The position numbers and the translations under genes are program-made. 64,000 bases of DNA from Pseudomonadota bacterium (GTDB taxonomy: Bacteria > Babelota > Babeliae > Babelales > CAIQNR01): the NCBI GenBank assembly GCA_027487215.1, contig JAIYDZ010000001.1:1-64000 (forward strand). Reading direction: 5' to 3'. The notes below the pieces were generated by a model. The model was not told where the DNA came from and ran no database searches. It worked only from the letters and a program-made list of their open reading frames with translations. Numbering within the stretch: position 1 is the first letter of the stretch; every line of letters begins with the position of its first letter. This document shows, one piece after another, positions 8,476 through 18,655 of the stretch.

Positions 8476-9824
8476 AAAAAGTAGTAGTTATCGGTTTGGG
8501 ACATGTGGGATTACCTTTAGCATTGATTGCTGCAAAAGCAGGCCTCCATGTGGTCGGAGTAGATTGTAATAAAGAACGTGTTGATGATATCAACAACGGA
8601 GTGAAATTTCTCGAAGAACCAGACCTTGCGCAATACTTGCAAGAAGCATTGGCAACTTCTTATTTTACTGCGACAACCGTGTGTCAAGAAGCAGACTATT
8701 TTGTAATCGCAGTTTCTACTCTCTTAACTGCTGACAAACGAGCTGATCTGAGGGCTATTTCTTCAGCAGTTTCTCAGATTGCAGAGGTATTAAAAAAGGG
8801 CGATACGGTTATTTTAGAATCAACTGTTCCGCTGGGCACCACTCGTTCGGTTGCGCAGGTGCTTGCCAAAGAATCAGGCCTTGAAGTAGGAAAAGATTTT
8901 TTTGTAGCCCATTGCCCCGAGAGTGTTCTTTCTGGAAATATTTTTCAGGAACTGAAAGTAAACGATCGTATTATTGGGGCAATTGACCATAATTCAGTGC
9001 AGCATGCAGCGCAGTTTTATAAATATTTTGTAAGTGGAGATCTGTATCTTACTGATGTTACCACTGCAGAGATGGTTAAACTTATTGAAAACAGTTATCG
9101 CGATGTTAACATTGCATTTGCTCATCAAATAGCAGCAATGGCAGAGTCTGAAGGGCTCAATCCGTATGAAGTTATTGAGCTTGCAAACAAGCACCCACGA
9201 GTTTCGTTACTAAATCCAACGTGTGGAGTTGGCGGCCATTGTGTTCCGGTTGATCCGTTGTTGTTGGCTGAATCTTTTCCCGCACATTCTGAACTCCTTA
9301 AAACGTCTCGTCGTGTCAATGAAGAGCGTACTCACTGGGTACTTGATCGTATTGAGCACGCTATTACTACATGGAACGCTGTGCATAGTACACAACCGAC
9401 TGTAGCGGTGTGGGGGCTTACTTACAAACCAAACGTTGATGATCTGCGTGAATCTCCAGCATTAAAGATTGCAGAACAGTTAGCTAAACGTACTAATAGC
9501 AGACTTATTGTGTGTGATCCGCATGTAAAACAATCTCTGTTGTCACCTGAGATTTCACAGGTGTTTTGTGCGCAACAAGACGCCCTTGCGCAAGCAGATA
9601 TTGTCGTGTATTTAGTTGCACATAATGTGTTTAAGCAGCATGCACGTAAACAACAAAGCGATGCATATGTATTGGATTTTTGCGGATTGTTACATGATTC
9701 GCGCAGAGAATCTGTTGAGCAGGAACAGTTTTATTGGCCAGCTTGTCAGTCTGAAAAGCACTATCCAATGGATGTGGTGCATGGTATAACTGATCGATCT
9801 TTTTTAACAGGGGAGCGCCAATGA
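8472..9824 (+). CDS. wecC: UDP-N-acetylmannosaminuronate/UDP-glucose-type dehydrogenase
   Basis: VVVIGLGHVGLPLALIAAKAGLHVVGVD; GVGGHCVPVDP catalytic Cys; VWGLTYKPNVDDLRESPAL. Confidence 0.9.
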   Translation: MKKVVVIGLGHVGLPLALIAAKAGLHVVGVDCNKERVDDINNGVKFLEEPDLAQYLQEALATSYFTATTVCQEADYFVIAVSTLLTADKRADLRAISSAVSQIAEVLKKGDTVILESTVPLGTTRSVAQVLAKESGLEVGKDFFVAHCPESVLSGNIFQELKVNDRIIGAIDHNSVQHAAQFYKYFVSGDLYLTDVTTAEMVKLIENSYRDVNIAFAHQIAAMAESEGLNPYEVIELANKHPRVSLLNPTCGVGGHCVPVDPLLLAESFPAHSELLKTSRRVNEERTHWVLDRIEHAITTWNAVHSTQPTVAVWGLTYKPNVDDLRESPALKIAEQLAKRTNSRLIVCDPHVKQSLLSPEISQVFCAQQDALAQADIVVYLVAHNVFKQHARKQQSDAYVLDFCGLLHDSRRESVEQEQFYWPACQSEKHYPMDVVHGITDRSFLTGERQ

Positions 9825-11992
9825 GACAAGTATTTCTTGAAAAAGGCCTTGTAGTTGTTAAAGAGGTTGCTCAGCCAAAGTTGGATGATCACTCTGTCTT
9901 AATCTCTGTTCATTACTCTTTTATTAGTTCTGGAACAGAAGCGGCAACTATTGCTACGACTGAAAGCGACCCTGTTTTTTCTAATATTCCTCACAAAATA
10001 AAATCACTTCTTTTGTCTCTTGCAAATCATGGTATTAATGGGACGGCGACCCTGGCTAAAGGTGGTCTTCAAGGTTCATTGCAGTCTTTGGGATATTCTT
10101 GTTCAGGACGTATTATTGCGGTAGGTAAAAAAGTTACTAGTTTCCGTTCTGGCGATTTTGTTGCGTGCGCCGGTGCTGGCTTTGCGCTTCATGCAGATGT
10201 GGTGTGTGTGCCACAGAATCTTGTCGTTGCAGTTCCTGGTGAGCACTATTTAAGACAGGCCAGTGTTACAACATTAGGAGCAATTGCATTACAAGGCGTA
10301 CGTCGTGCCCAGGTACAAATTGGTGAGATAGTCTGTGTGTTTGGCCTTGGGCTTCTTGGTCAGCTTACTGTTCAACTTGCAAAAGCAGCAGGGTGTACCG
10401 TAATTGGGATTGATATTTTGCCTGAACGCATGGCTTTGGCAAAAGAACTCGGAGCTGATTATGTCTTTGATGGCAAAGATAATCAGTTTGAAAAATCAAT
10501 TGAATTTTTGACCCATCATAAAGGGGTTGATGTTACTTTGATTACCGCATCTAGTAAGTCAAATGACATTGTTCAGCAGTCCATGAATGTTACTCGAAAA
10601 AAAGGTCGCGTCGTTGTTGTTGGCGAAGTTGGAATGAAGCTTGAAAGAGATCCGTTTTATAAAAAGGAAATAGATCTTCTTATTTCTTGTTCTTATGGTC
10701 CTGGTCGTTACGATAATGACTACGAGATGGAAGGAAAAGATTATCCTTACAGTTATGTACGCTGGACCGAAAAGCGCAACATGGAGGCAATTGTTGATCT
10801 GATTGTGCAACAAAAATTACGGATTGATCCTTTAATTTCACAAGTCTATGAACTTGCACAAGCAGACAAGGCTTATGAAACGCTTAATACAAAAAAATCA
10901 GTGGGCGTAGTACTTTCGTATGCACCCAAGGATGATTTTGAGTTTCTTCCGGCACAAAAAGATGGCCTTTCTTTTGAGGGACCGATTCATTTTATGCCGG
11001 CACAAAAAGATGCACCCATAAAAGTTGGTATTGTGGGAGCTGGTGGTTTTTCAAAAACAAAATTAATGCCACTTGTTTCAAAACTACATAATGTTTCAAT
11101 TGCTGCCGTTGCTGATAGTGATTATGCAACAGCAGAGAATGCTTCACGTACCTATGGTGCGACTAAAACATTTATCGAAGAAGATGATCTTTTTCAAGAT
11201 GAAAGCATCGATGTTGTCCTGATTGCATCTCCTCATAAATTTCACTATGACCAGGCTGTTCAGGCATTGTGCCGTGGTAAAGCAGTATTTTTAGAAAAGC
11301 CGATGGTTACCACCTTTGAACAGTTTAAGGTGCTGGAGTTGTTTTTAAAAAATAATCCCACTGCGCCATTTTGTGTGGACTACAATCGCTCCTTTGCACC
11401 GTTCATACAAAAAATAAAATGGGAAACGGTTGAGCGACATTCTCCACTGGTAATTAATTATCGTATTAATGCTGGTTATATTTCTCCTGATCATTCTGTA
11501 CATCAGGCAAGTGGCGCAGGCAGAATTATCGGGGAAGCGTGTCACATTTTTGATCTTTTCTGTTTTTTGACAGGATCGCATCCAGTCTCTGTTTCAGTTG
11601 AGGCATTACGCCCTACCAGCGATGACCTGTTTCCAACTGATAACTTTTCTGCACATATCAGTTTTGCAGATGGTTCAATCTGTTCATTGGTTTACACTTC
11701 AATTGGTCATACGGCTCTTGGCAAAGAGCGCATGGAACTGTTTTTTGATTCTAAATCAATTGTGATGGAAGACTTCTTACAGCTTCGTGGTTATGGTACA
11801 GCGCACATGTTTAACGAAACAGTCTCAACGCCAGACAAAGGACACAAAGCAATCTTAACCAGTTTCTTTAATAGTTTGCGTTCAGAAAAACGTGAGATGC
11901 CTATTAGCGCCTCTCGACTTTCTATGGTTGCCCAGTTGACTCTTGTTGTTGATAAACTCGCCTGTCAGGGTGGGGGAAATCAGGAGCTTTGA
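9821..11992 (+). CDS. Bi-domain oxidoreductase (MDR/zinc-type dehydrogenase plus Gfo/Idh/MocA)
   Basis: N-terminal MDR fold (VCVFGLGLLGQLTVQLAKAAGCTVIGID) and C-terminal Gfo/Idh/MocA (VGIVGAGGFSKTKLMPL...FLEKPMVTT). Confidence 0.88.
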   Translation: MRQVFLEKGLVVVKEVAQPKLDDHSVLISVHYSFISSGTEAATIATTESDPVFSNIPHKIKSLLLSLANHGINGTATLAKGGLQGSLQSLGYSCSGRIIAVGKKVTSFRSGDFVACAGAGFALHADVVCVPQNLVVAVPGEHYLRQASVTTLGAIALQGVRRAQVQIGEIVCVFGLGLLGQLTVQLAKAAGCTVIGIDILPERMALAKELGADYVFDGKDNQFEKSIEFLTHHKGVDVTLITASSKSNDIVQQSMNVTRKKGRVVVVGEVGMKLERDPFYKKEIDLLISCSYGPGRYDNDYEMEGKDYPYSYVRWTEKRNMEAIVDLIVQQKLRIDPLISQVYELAQADKAYETLNTKKSVGVVLSYAPKDDFEFLPAQKDGLSFEGPIHFMPAQKDAPIKVGIVGAGGFSKTKLMPLVSKLHNVSIAAVADSDYATAENASRTYGATKTFIEEDDLFQDESIDVVLIASPHKFHYDQAVQALCRGKAVFLEKPMVTTFEQFKVLELFLKNNPTAPFCVDYNRSFAPFIQKIKWETVERHSPLVINYRINAGYISPDHSVHQASGAGRIIGEACHIFDLFCFLTGSHPVSVSVEALRPTSDDLFPTDNFSAHISFADGSICSLVYTSIGHTALGKERMELFFDSKSIVMEDFLQLRGYGTAHMFNETVSTPDKGHKAILTSFFNSLRSEKREMPISASRLSMVAQLTLVVDKLACQGGGNQEL

Positions 11993-12001
11993 TATAAAAA
12001 A

Positions 12002-12031
12002 AGAGAGCAGAAGAATAATCTTTGCTCTCTT
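12002..12031. terminator. Bidirectional terminator between convergent genes
   Basis: agagagcagaagaataatctttgctctct flanked by A-run and T-run. Confidence 0.7.
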
Positions 12032-12064
12032 TAATATTTTAGGGCTCGGTTTAAAGTTTTCGGA

Positions 12065-13405
12065 TTATCCTTCTAACGATTTTAGACTTGAGCTGGTCGA
12101 AGTAACAAAAGAGTTGTGTGTGTATACAGGAAACAACTTACACAAACCATCAACTTCAACTTTAACTTTTTCAAGCAGCTCGTCATTCTGTGGATCGGTC
12201 AGGACACGGTCAATCAGATCAACGACAATGGCAACCTCTTTGGGAGTAAATCCACGCGTAGTAATTGCGGGAGTTCCTAGACGAATGCCACTTGTGATTA
12301 ACGGTTTTGCTGGATCATTGGGAATGCAGTTTTTATTTAAACAGATACCCGCTTTAATAAGTGCCAGTTCTGCATCTTTTCCGGAAATGTTTTTTGAGCG
12401 AAGATCAATTACCATCAAATGATTATCAGTGCCCCCAGACACAATGCGGTATCCTTTGCGGATAAATGCCTCAGCCATCGCCGCTGCGTTGGTAATAATG
12501 TTTTGTTGGTAGATAGTAAACGAAGCGTCCTGTGCTTCTTTAAACGCTACCGCTTTGGCCGCAATGTGGTGCATTAACGGTCCGCCTTGAGTTCCAGGCA
12601 TAACCGATTTATCGATTGCCTGGGCCAAGGATGCTTTGCAGATAATAAGTCCGCCACGAGGTCCGCGTAATGTTTTGTGAGTGGTGCTGGTAACTACATC
12701 GGCATACTCAAAGGGCGCAGGGTGAACTTTTGCAGCAACCAGTCCTGCAATATGAGCCATGTCGACCATTAACAGTGCACCCACCGCATCAGCAATCTCT
12801 TTGAATTTTTTAAAATCAATCACCCGAGAATAGGCAGAAGCGCCGGCAATAATAAGTTTTGGTTTATGTTCTTGAGCAAGACGTAAAATTTCGTCGTAGT
12901 TTAAACGTTCAGTGACCGGGTCGACTCCATATGAGGCTGCCTTAAAAAACTTTCCTGAAAAGTTAATTTTGTACCCGTGGGTGAGATGTCCACCTGCGGC
13001 CAGGTCCATACCAAGGATTGTGTCTCCCGGTTCAAGAAGGGCAAAAAATGCGGCCATGTTTGCCTGAGCTCCAGAATGGGGTTGCACGTTGGCGTGGTAC
13101 TGTTCAGGATTTAAATCAAACAGTTTTAGAACTCGGTCACGGGCAAGGTCTTCTGCAACGTCCACATACTGACATCCGCCGTAGTAACGTTTTTTTGGGT
13201 AGCCTTCTGCATATTTGTTGGTCATGACTGAGCCGGAGGCTTCCATAACGGCAGGCGAAGCGTAATTTTCGGAAGCAATAAGATTCAGAGTGGATTCTAT
13301 GCGGTTTAATTCTTGGTTGATTGCTTGAGCAATTTCTGGGTCGAAATTGATGAGTTTTTGGGTGCGATCCATCGAAATCTCCTGCTTGTAAGCCATATCT
13401 ATCAT
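12065..13405 (-). CDS. glyA: Serine hydroxymethyltransferase (start could be the ATG at 13372 or 13396)
   Basis: [48 protein letters not shown]. Confidence 0.97.
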   Translation of the reverse strand: MIDMAYKQEISMDRTQKLINFDPEIAQAINQELNRIESTLNLIASENYASPAVMEASGSVMTNKYAEGYPKKRYYGGCQYVDVAEDLARDRVLKLFDLNPEQYHANVQPHSGAQANMAAFFALLEPGDTILGMDLAAGGHLTHGYKINFSGKFFKAASYGVDPVTERLNYDEILRLAQEHKPKLIIAGASAYSRVIDFKKFKEIADAVGALLMVDMAHIAGLVAAKVHPAPFEYADVVTSTTHKTLRGPRGGLIICKASLAQAIDKSVMPGTQGGPLMHHIAAKAVAFKEAQDASFTIYQQNIITNAAAMAEAFIRKGYRIVSGGTDNHLMVIDLRSKNISGKDAELALIKAGICLNKNCIPNDPAKPLITSGIRLGTPAITTRGFTPKEVAIVVDLIDRVLTDPQNDELLEKVKVEVDGLCKLFPVYTHNSFVTSTSSSLKSLEG

Positions 13406-13564
13406 GGTAAGGGGGTCTCCCTTTGGCGACCGTTAGATTAGGATACTCAGTTTTTTGAAAAAAAGTAAAACTGTGCTTGAACAACTCAAATTGCAATTAT
13501 TGTAATCCCTGTTTATACTTCTGGGTAGGCATTTTGAGATATATTTAGGCAGAGGAGTCGTACG

Positions 13565-14125
13565 TTGATTTCAACTTCAGATTTTCGCAAGGGAACTAAG
13601 ATTTTATTCCGTGACGAACCACACATGGTTATTGAATTTAACCACAACAAAACTGGACGTGGCGGAGCGTTGGTGCGTGCGAAACTCAAAAATCTTTTAA
13701 CAGGATCATCATTTGAAGAAAACTTCAGATCCGGTGAGAAATTTGAAAATCCTCAGCTTGAATACCGACAAATGCAATATCTTTACGAACAGGATGGTCT
13801 TTATAACTTTATGGACCAAGACTCGTTCGATCAAGTTGCCTTAAACAAGGACAGCCTTGAAGAAGTTGACGGATATCTTAAAGAGCAGACCGTCTATGAC
13901 ATGCTTTATTACCGCGAAAGACCAATTGGCGTAACAGCTCCTTTGCATATGGAGCTTGCAGTTGTTGATACTCCACCAGGGGTACGCGGTGACACAGCTC
14001 AAGGCGGTGCAACAAAACCAGCAAAACTTGAAACTGGTATTACTATTCAGGTTCCTTTGTTTGTAAACGAAGGTGACATTATCAAGGTTGATACACGTAC
14101 CGATTGTTATATTGAAAGAATGTAA
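13565..14125 (+). CDS. efp: Elongation factor P (TTG start)
   Basis: KTGRGGALVRAKLKNLLTG; DTPPGVRGDTAQGGATKPAKLETG. Confidence 0.96.
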   Translation: MISTSDFRKGTKILFRDEPHMVIEFNHNKTGRGGALVRAKLKNLLTGSSFEENFRSGEKFENPQLEYRQMQYLYEQDGLYNFMDQDSFDQVALNKDSLEEVDGYLKEQTVYDMLYYRERPIGVTAPLHMELAVVDTPPGVRGDTAQGGATKPAKLETGITIQVPLFVNEGDIIKVDTRTDCYIERM

Positions 14126-14602
14126 ATGGAGCCAGATAAGGTCGTCTTAGAAGCTGCGGACTCAGCGTCGCAGTCATGCCCTCCGTGCCCTCGCCGTCAA
14201 GTGCGATCATTGATATTACATCTTCTTTATGCAGCAGATGCATTTGACTATGAAGCATCAGTAGAAGGTCTTGCTGATCAGTTCAATAGAGGTTTTGATA
14301 CTGATATTCCTGCGGGTGGCGAGATTGTTTTAACAGTCAAAGCTATCGTTGAAAATCGCAAAAAATACGACGAGTTTCTTATTCCATTACTTTCAAACTG
14401 GCGTCTGGAACGCATTGGATGCTGTACGCGTCTTGTGCTTCATTTAGCTCTTTGGGAGTTAATGGAAACCGACACTCCGGCCACCATTATTCTTAACGAA
14501 GCTATTGAGCTTGCAAAATGCTTCTCTGAAAAAGATGCTTACAAATTTGTAAATGGTGTTCTTGATAAAGCAGTCAGACAGCTTGGTCGTGACGTTCAGT
14601 AG
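14126..14602 (+). CDS. nusB: Transcription antitermination factor NusB
   Basis: LILHLLYAADAF...WRLERIGCCTRLVLHLALWELMETDTPATIILNEAIELAKCFSEKDAYKFVNGVLDK. Confidence 0.9.
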   Translation: MEPDKVVLEAADSASQSCPPCPRRQVRSLILHLLYAADAFDYEASVEGLADQFNRGFDTDIPAGGEIVLTVKAIVENRKKYDEFLIPLLSNWRLERIGCCTRLVLHLALWELMETDTPATIILNEAIELAKCFSEKDAYKFVNGVLDKAVRQLGRDVQ

Positions 14603-14605
14603 TTA

Positions 14606-15400
14606 TCAAAACTGTTCAAATTTCAGTGTGCAAGATGTCGTTCCTAAAAATTGTTTAATGCTTTCAGAATAATCACCTTCCCCACTTGTTAAAAAAGTGA
14701 GAGGGCCTTGCTCTGTTGGTGTTATTCCGGGGGCAATACATCCGCCCGCTGATATGAGCGTCAGTTCAGGTGCAAGAGCACGAATATCATTTTCGAGAAA
14801 TGCATAATGAGTGCATCCCAAAATTAAGGTATCAACTTCTTGGTGTTGTAAGGGAGTAAGATACTCTTGCAGCGCTGTTGCGCGTTCATCTGGTGTTGCT
14901 GTCATAGACTCTACTAAAGGCACCAGTTTGGGGCACGCTTGTTCAAATACTGCTGTTTCTGGCGCATGTTTTTCAAAAAGTTTTTGGTGAGCGTGAGTAT
15001 TGATAGTTCCGACTGTTGCAATGACTCCTACTTTGTTATTTGCTGTGGCGGCTGCTGCCGCGTGAATAGTAGGAAGCAACATGTCGATGTAAGTGACTTC
15101 TGGAAACTCAGCTTTAAGTGTTTCAAGGCAGTTTGCTGATGAGGTATGACAGGCTATAACGATAGTATCAATACCATATGATTGTAATAGTTTTGTAACG
15201 ACTCGTCCCCGTTCAATGAGAACTTCTTTGGATTTATTGCCATAGGGTAAATACGCCGTGTCAGCAACATAGATACATTCAGCAGGATGTGTTTTTATGA
15301 CAGCGTTCAAAATTGAAAGTCCACCAATTCCAGAATCAAAAAAACCTATTTTTTTTATATCTGAAGAAAGAGAAATGGTCACTGCGTGCGTCTTTTTCAT
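14606..15400 (-). CDS. murI: Glutamate racemase
   Basis: IGFFDSGIGGLSIL; IVIACHTSSANCLE; LILGCTHYAFLE. Confidence 0.95.
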   Translation of the reverse strand: MKKTHAVTISLSSDIKKIGFFDSGIGGLSILNAVIKTHPAECIYVADTAYLPYGNKSKEVLIERGRVVTKLLQSYGIDTIVIACHTSSANCLETLKAEFPEVTYIDMLLPTIHAAAAATANNKVGVIATVGTINTHAHQKLFEKHAPETAVFEQACPKLVPLVESMTATPDERATALQEYLTPLQHQEVDTLILGCTHYAFLENDIRALAPELTLISAGGCIAPGITPTEQGPLTFLTSGEGDYSESIKQFLGTTSCTLKFEQF

Positions 15401-15417
15401 TGCTTTTTGTTACCGTA

Positions 15418-16218
15418 TTATACCGAATGAATCATCGTTAAAACCTGTTCTCTAAAATTACGGTCCTGCTTAAGGTCCCACTCACGGCGCGGATCGCGTG
15501 TCAGTGTGTGATTATAATCTTTACGCAAGTGTAACACAGCAGGGCGGTTTTCCAAAGAGAGTCGTAACGGTATTTGGGGCAAAATCTCTGCCAGTTGGTA
15601 AGGATGGACATTGCCATGCTCAGGACAGCGATCATCATGCACTAATTGAATGTTCCAGATGCGTTCATGGTCTGGGTAGACACGTTCATAAAAAACGCCT
15701 ACCGTTTGCACCATGTCGCCATACGAATAAAAGTTTAAAACCATGTTCACATGGGTCATGGCAGGGTGATAGTGACTCACAAGAATGGGGGGAGCGAGCG
15801 TTATTAAATAGTTGAGGCGATACTGTGGATGATGTTGTGCAAACAGTTGCGTTACAATCACTCCCAGGTTGCCCCCATGACTATGGCCGATGATGTTAAG
15901 AATGTCTTCTGGTTTGTAATCGCGTACAATTTTCCTGACCAGTTCTTCTGCTTCTTTTTTTCGATCTGGAAATGAGTTTTTTCCAGACCATACATAAGTG
16001 CGGATAATGGCGGTTGGATCAACAACTGATTTAAGTGATTCATAAAAGTCGCCGCCCACCCTGCACCAGGTTGCACTTTTTGCAAAGGTACCGTGAATAA
16101 TAATCCAGACAGTTTTGTGTGCATGGGCTGATGTGGCAGATGCAAAAAGAAGTAATAAAAAAAGTTTTTTAAGGGCATAAAAAAGGGAGGCTGGAATCAG
16201 GTGTCTTTTGGTAGACAT
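15418..16218 (-). CDS. Predicted secreted alpha/beta hydrolase (lipase-like)
   Basis: Signal peptide ending ATSAHAHK; GHSHGG nucleophile elbow. Confidence 0.75.
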   Translation of the reverse strand: MSTKRHLIPASLFYALKKLFLLLLFASATSAHAHKTVWIIIHGTFAKSATWCRVGGDFYESLKSVVDPTAIIRTYVWSGKNSFPDRKKEAEELVRKIVRDYKPEDILNIIGHSHGGNLGVIVTQLFAQHHPQYRLNYLITLAPPILVSHYHPAMTHVNMVLNFYSYGDMVQTVGVFYERVYPDHERIWNIQLVHDDRCPEHGNVHPYQLAEILPQIPLRLSLENRPAVLHLRKDYNHTLTRDPRREWDLKQDRNFREQVLTMIHSV

Positions 16219-16274
16219 TGGTTACAGCCTCCTTTTTTTACTCTGTGACTAAGGTTGTCACATTAGATTCTTAG

Positions 16275-16685
16275 TTATGCTAACTCAGGGAAAAAGTATG
16301 CAATTTCCCTTTGTGCGCTTGCAACAGAATCAGATCCGTGAGTCGCATTTTCACCTTTAGAGCGGCCAAACTGTTTACGAACAGTTCCTTCTGCTGCTTC
16401 TGCAGGGTTAGTTGCGCCCATCAAATCACGCCATCCTTTGATCGCGTTGTCTTTTTCAAGAACCATAATAGTAACAGGGCCTGAAACCATGAACTTTACC
16501 AGTTCGCCAAAGAACGAACGTTCTTTGTGTTCTGCATAAAATCCACCAGCTTGGTCGTCTGTTAGTGTAACGGTTTTTTGAGCAACAACATCAAAACCAT
16601 TGGATTTAATAAGAGCAATAATCGCATCTTTATGACCGTCTTGCATTGCATCCGGTTTGATGATGGCGAGTGTTTTTTCTACCAT
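16275..16685 (-). CDS. ndk: Nucleoside diphosphate kinase
   Basis: MVEKTLAIIKPDAM; NATHGSDSVASAQREIAYFF. Confidence 0.97.
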   Translation of the reverse strand: MVEKTLAIIKPDAMQDGHKDAIIALIKSNGFDVVAQKTVTLTDDQAGGFYAEHKERSFFGELVKFMVSGPVTIMVLEKDNAIKGWRDLMGATNPAEAAEGTVRKQFGRSKGENATHGSDSVASAQREIAYFFPELA

Positions 16686-16686
16686 G

Positions 16687-18519
16687 TTACTCTTTGTCCT
16701 CTGTTGAGCGTGCAGCATGTTTTTCAAGTTCGAGTTGGAACTGGCTTTTTGCTTTCACTGCTGGTTCATTATTATAAGAAGATTCTTTTGGTTGCTGGTT
16801 GTACTGTTGCTGTGGAGCCTGTTGTTGTTGCTGCTGTTGTACCGGCTTGCGTTGTTCTTCTTTAATTTCACCAGTGAGTTTTGTGCTTAAGCCAAGCTTA
16901 CGCTCTTCCTTGCTCACTTTGATAACTCTAAATTGATGTTTTTCACCAATCTTAAACATATCTTTGATCTTTTCTTCGTTTTTCTTGTCTGCGTTTAGTT
17001 CTGAAATATGTACCAGACCTTCAATTCCGCTTGCAAGACGAACGAACATACCAAAGTTAGTAATTTTTGAAACGTCGCCGTCGACAATGTCGCCAACTTT
17101 GTACTGTTTCTCAATTTGTTCCCATGGATTTTGTTCAAGTTGTTTAATACCCAAAGAGATTTTCTTACTGTCTGTATCAACACCAAGAACGATTGCTTCG
17201 ATTGGTTGATCTTTTTTGAAGATGCTACCTGGGTGTTCAATGTGTTCAGTCCATGAAAGGTCTGAAACGTGAACAAGACCATCGATGCCTGGTTTTAGTT
17301 GAACAAATACGCCAAATTCAGTAACGTTGCTTACTGTTCCTTTAACGCGTTCACCAGCTTTGAATTCTTGAGCAACACTTTCCCATGGATTCTTATCAAG
17401 TTGTTTGATACTCAAAGACATTCTACGGTTGTCTTTATCCAAAGAAATAACAACTGCTTCAACAGAGTCGCCAACGTTGAAGAATCTGTTTAAATCAGTG
17501 ATTCTGTCGGTCCATGAAATTTCAGAGATGTGGATAAGACCTTCAACACCTTTTTGTACTTCTACAAAAAGACCGTATTCAGTAATGCTTGAGATTTTGC
17601 CTTTAATGCGTGATCCAGGAACGATATCCGCCTTAAGGGTTTCCCATGGATTTTCGCTGAGCTGTTTTGTGCCAAGAGAAATTTTCTCATTTTCTTTATC
17701 AAAAGAAAGTACTTTGACCTTGATTGAATCACCAATCTTAACCATTTCTTTTGGATGAGAAATTCTGCCCCATGTCATATCGGTAATGTGTAAAAGACCA
17801 TCAACTCCGCCTATGTCTATAAAGACACCGTAGTTGGTGATGTTTTTAACCATACCGTCAATGATTTGGTTTTCAGAAAGGGTTTCAAGAACTTTTTGAC
17901 GAACACCAGCGCGTTGTTCACTTAAGTGTTTACGACGTGAAATAATAACGTTTCCACGTTTTTTGTTCACTTTGATAATGTCAGCAACAATTTTTTGTCC
18001 AACATATTGATCGAAGTTTGAAACACGTTGAATATCAACTTGTGATCCAGGCAAGAATGCTGGGATACCAATATCAACACTCAAACCACCCTTAACTTTA
18101 TGAGTGACAACACCTTCGACTGGTTTGCCTTCTTCATGAAGTTTCATGATGCTATCCCATGCTTTAAGCGCTTTTGCTTTTTCATAAGAGAGCTCAACGG
18201 TGCCGTCAACGCTTTCAAGTTCGTTCAGCATTACTTCAATTTCATCACCAGTTTTGAATGTTTTAAGTTCGTGTGGTGAGAATTCGTAACGAGGAATAAG
18301 GCCTTCTGATTTATATCCAATATCAACAAGGATACCATCAGAGCCTGATTCAATAACTTTACCTTTTACAACGTTACCAGGCTTACAAACAGAAAAAAAG
18401 CTTTCATAAAGATCGCTTAACTCTTGTGTCTGTTCAGGGTTAAGTAACACTTGTGTGTCCTGTGCCTCCATCATCGATGCTCGACGATATTGTTCGGGGC
18501 GTATGACCTCTTTTGACAT
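16687..18519 (-). CDS. rpsA: 30S ribosomal protein S1
   Basis: Multiple S1 domains (e.g. YGVFIDIGGVDGLLHITDMTWGRISHP); Gln-rich C-terminal tail. Confidence 0.96.
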   Translation of the reverse strand: MSKEVIRPEQYRRASMMEAQDTQVLLNPEQTQELSDLYESFFSVCKPGNVVKGKVIESGSDGILVDIGYKSEGLIPRYEFSPHELKTFKTGDEIEVMLNELESVDGTVELSYEKAKALKAWDSIMKLHEEGKPVEGVVTHKVKGGLSVDIGIPAFLPGSQVDIQRVSNFDQYVGQKIVADIIKVNKKRGNVIISRRKHLSEQRAGVRQKVLETLSENQIIDGMVKNITNYGVFIDIGGVDGLLHITDMTWGRISHPKEMVKIGDSIKVKVLSFDKENEKISLGTKQLSENPWETLKADIVPGSRIKGKISSITEYGLFVEVQKGVEGLIHISEISWTDRITDLNRFFNVGDSVEAVVISLDKDNRRMSLSIKQLDKNPWESVAQEFKAGERVKGTVSNVTEFGVFVQLKPGIDGLVHVSDLSWTEHIEHPGSIFKKDQPIEAIVLGVDTDSKKISLGIKQLEQNPWEQIEKQYKVGDIVDGDVSKITNFGMFVRLASGIEGLVHISELNADKKNEEKIKDMFKIGEKHQFRVIKVSKEERKLGLSTKLTGEIKEEQRKPVQQQQQQQAPQQQYNQQPKESSYNNEPAVKAKSQFQLELEKHAARSTEDKE

Positions 18520-18655
18520 GTATGGGTACTCCGGAATTATTTCCCGCTCCTTAAAGAACTAAGGAAAAACGGGGGTAGGGAGGTTAAAAAATAATTATAC
18601 TCCCCCAAGAGTACCAAAACCTTCTAAAAACAGCAAACAGAGCTGTTAGTAATGG

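Noticed and set aside
11943-12422. 159-aa plus ORF overlapping the ends of the oxidoreductase gene and glyA
   Set aside because: Serine-rich mirror of the glyA antisense strand and spans a terminator
16964-17758. Repetitive ORFs antisense to rpsA
   Set aside because: Repetition reflects the S1 domain repeats on the coding strand
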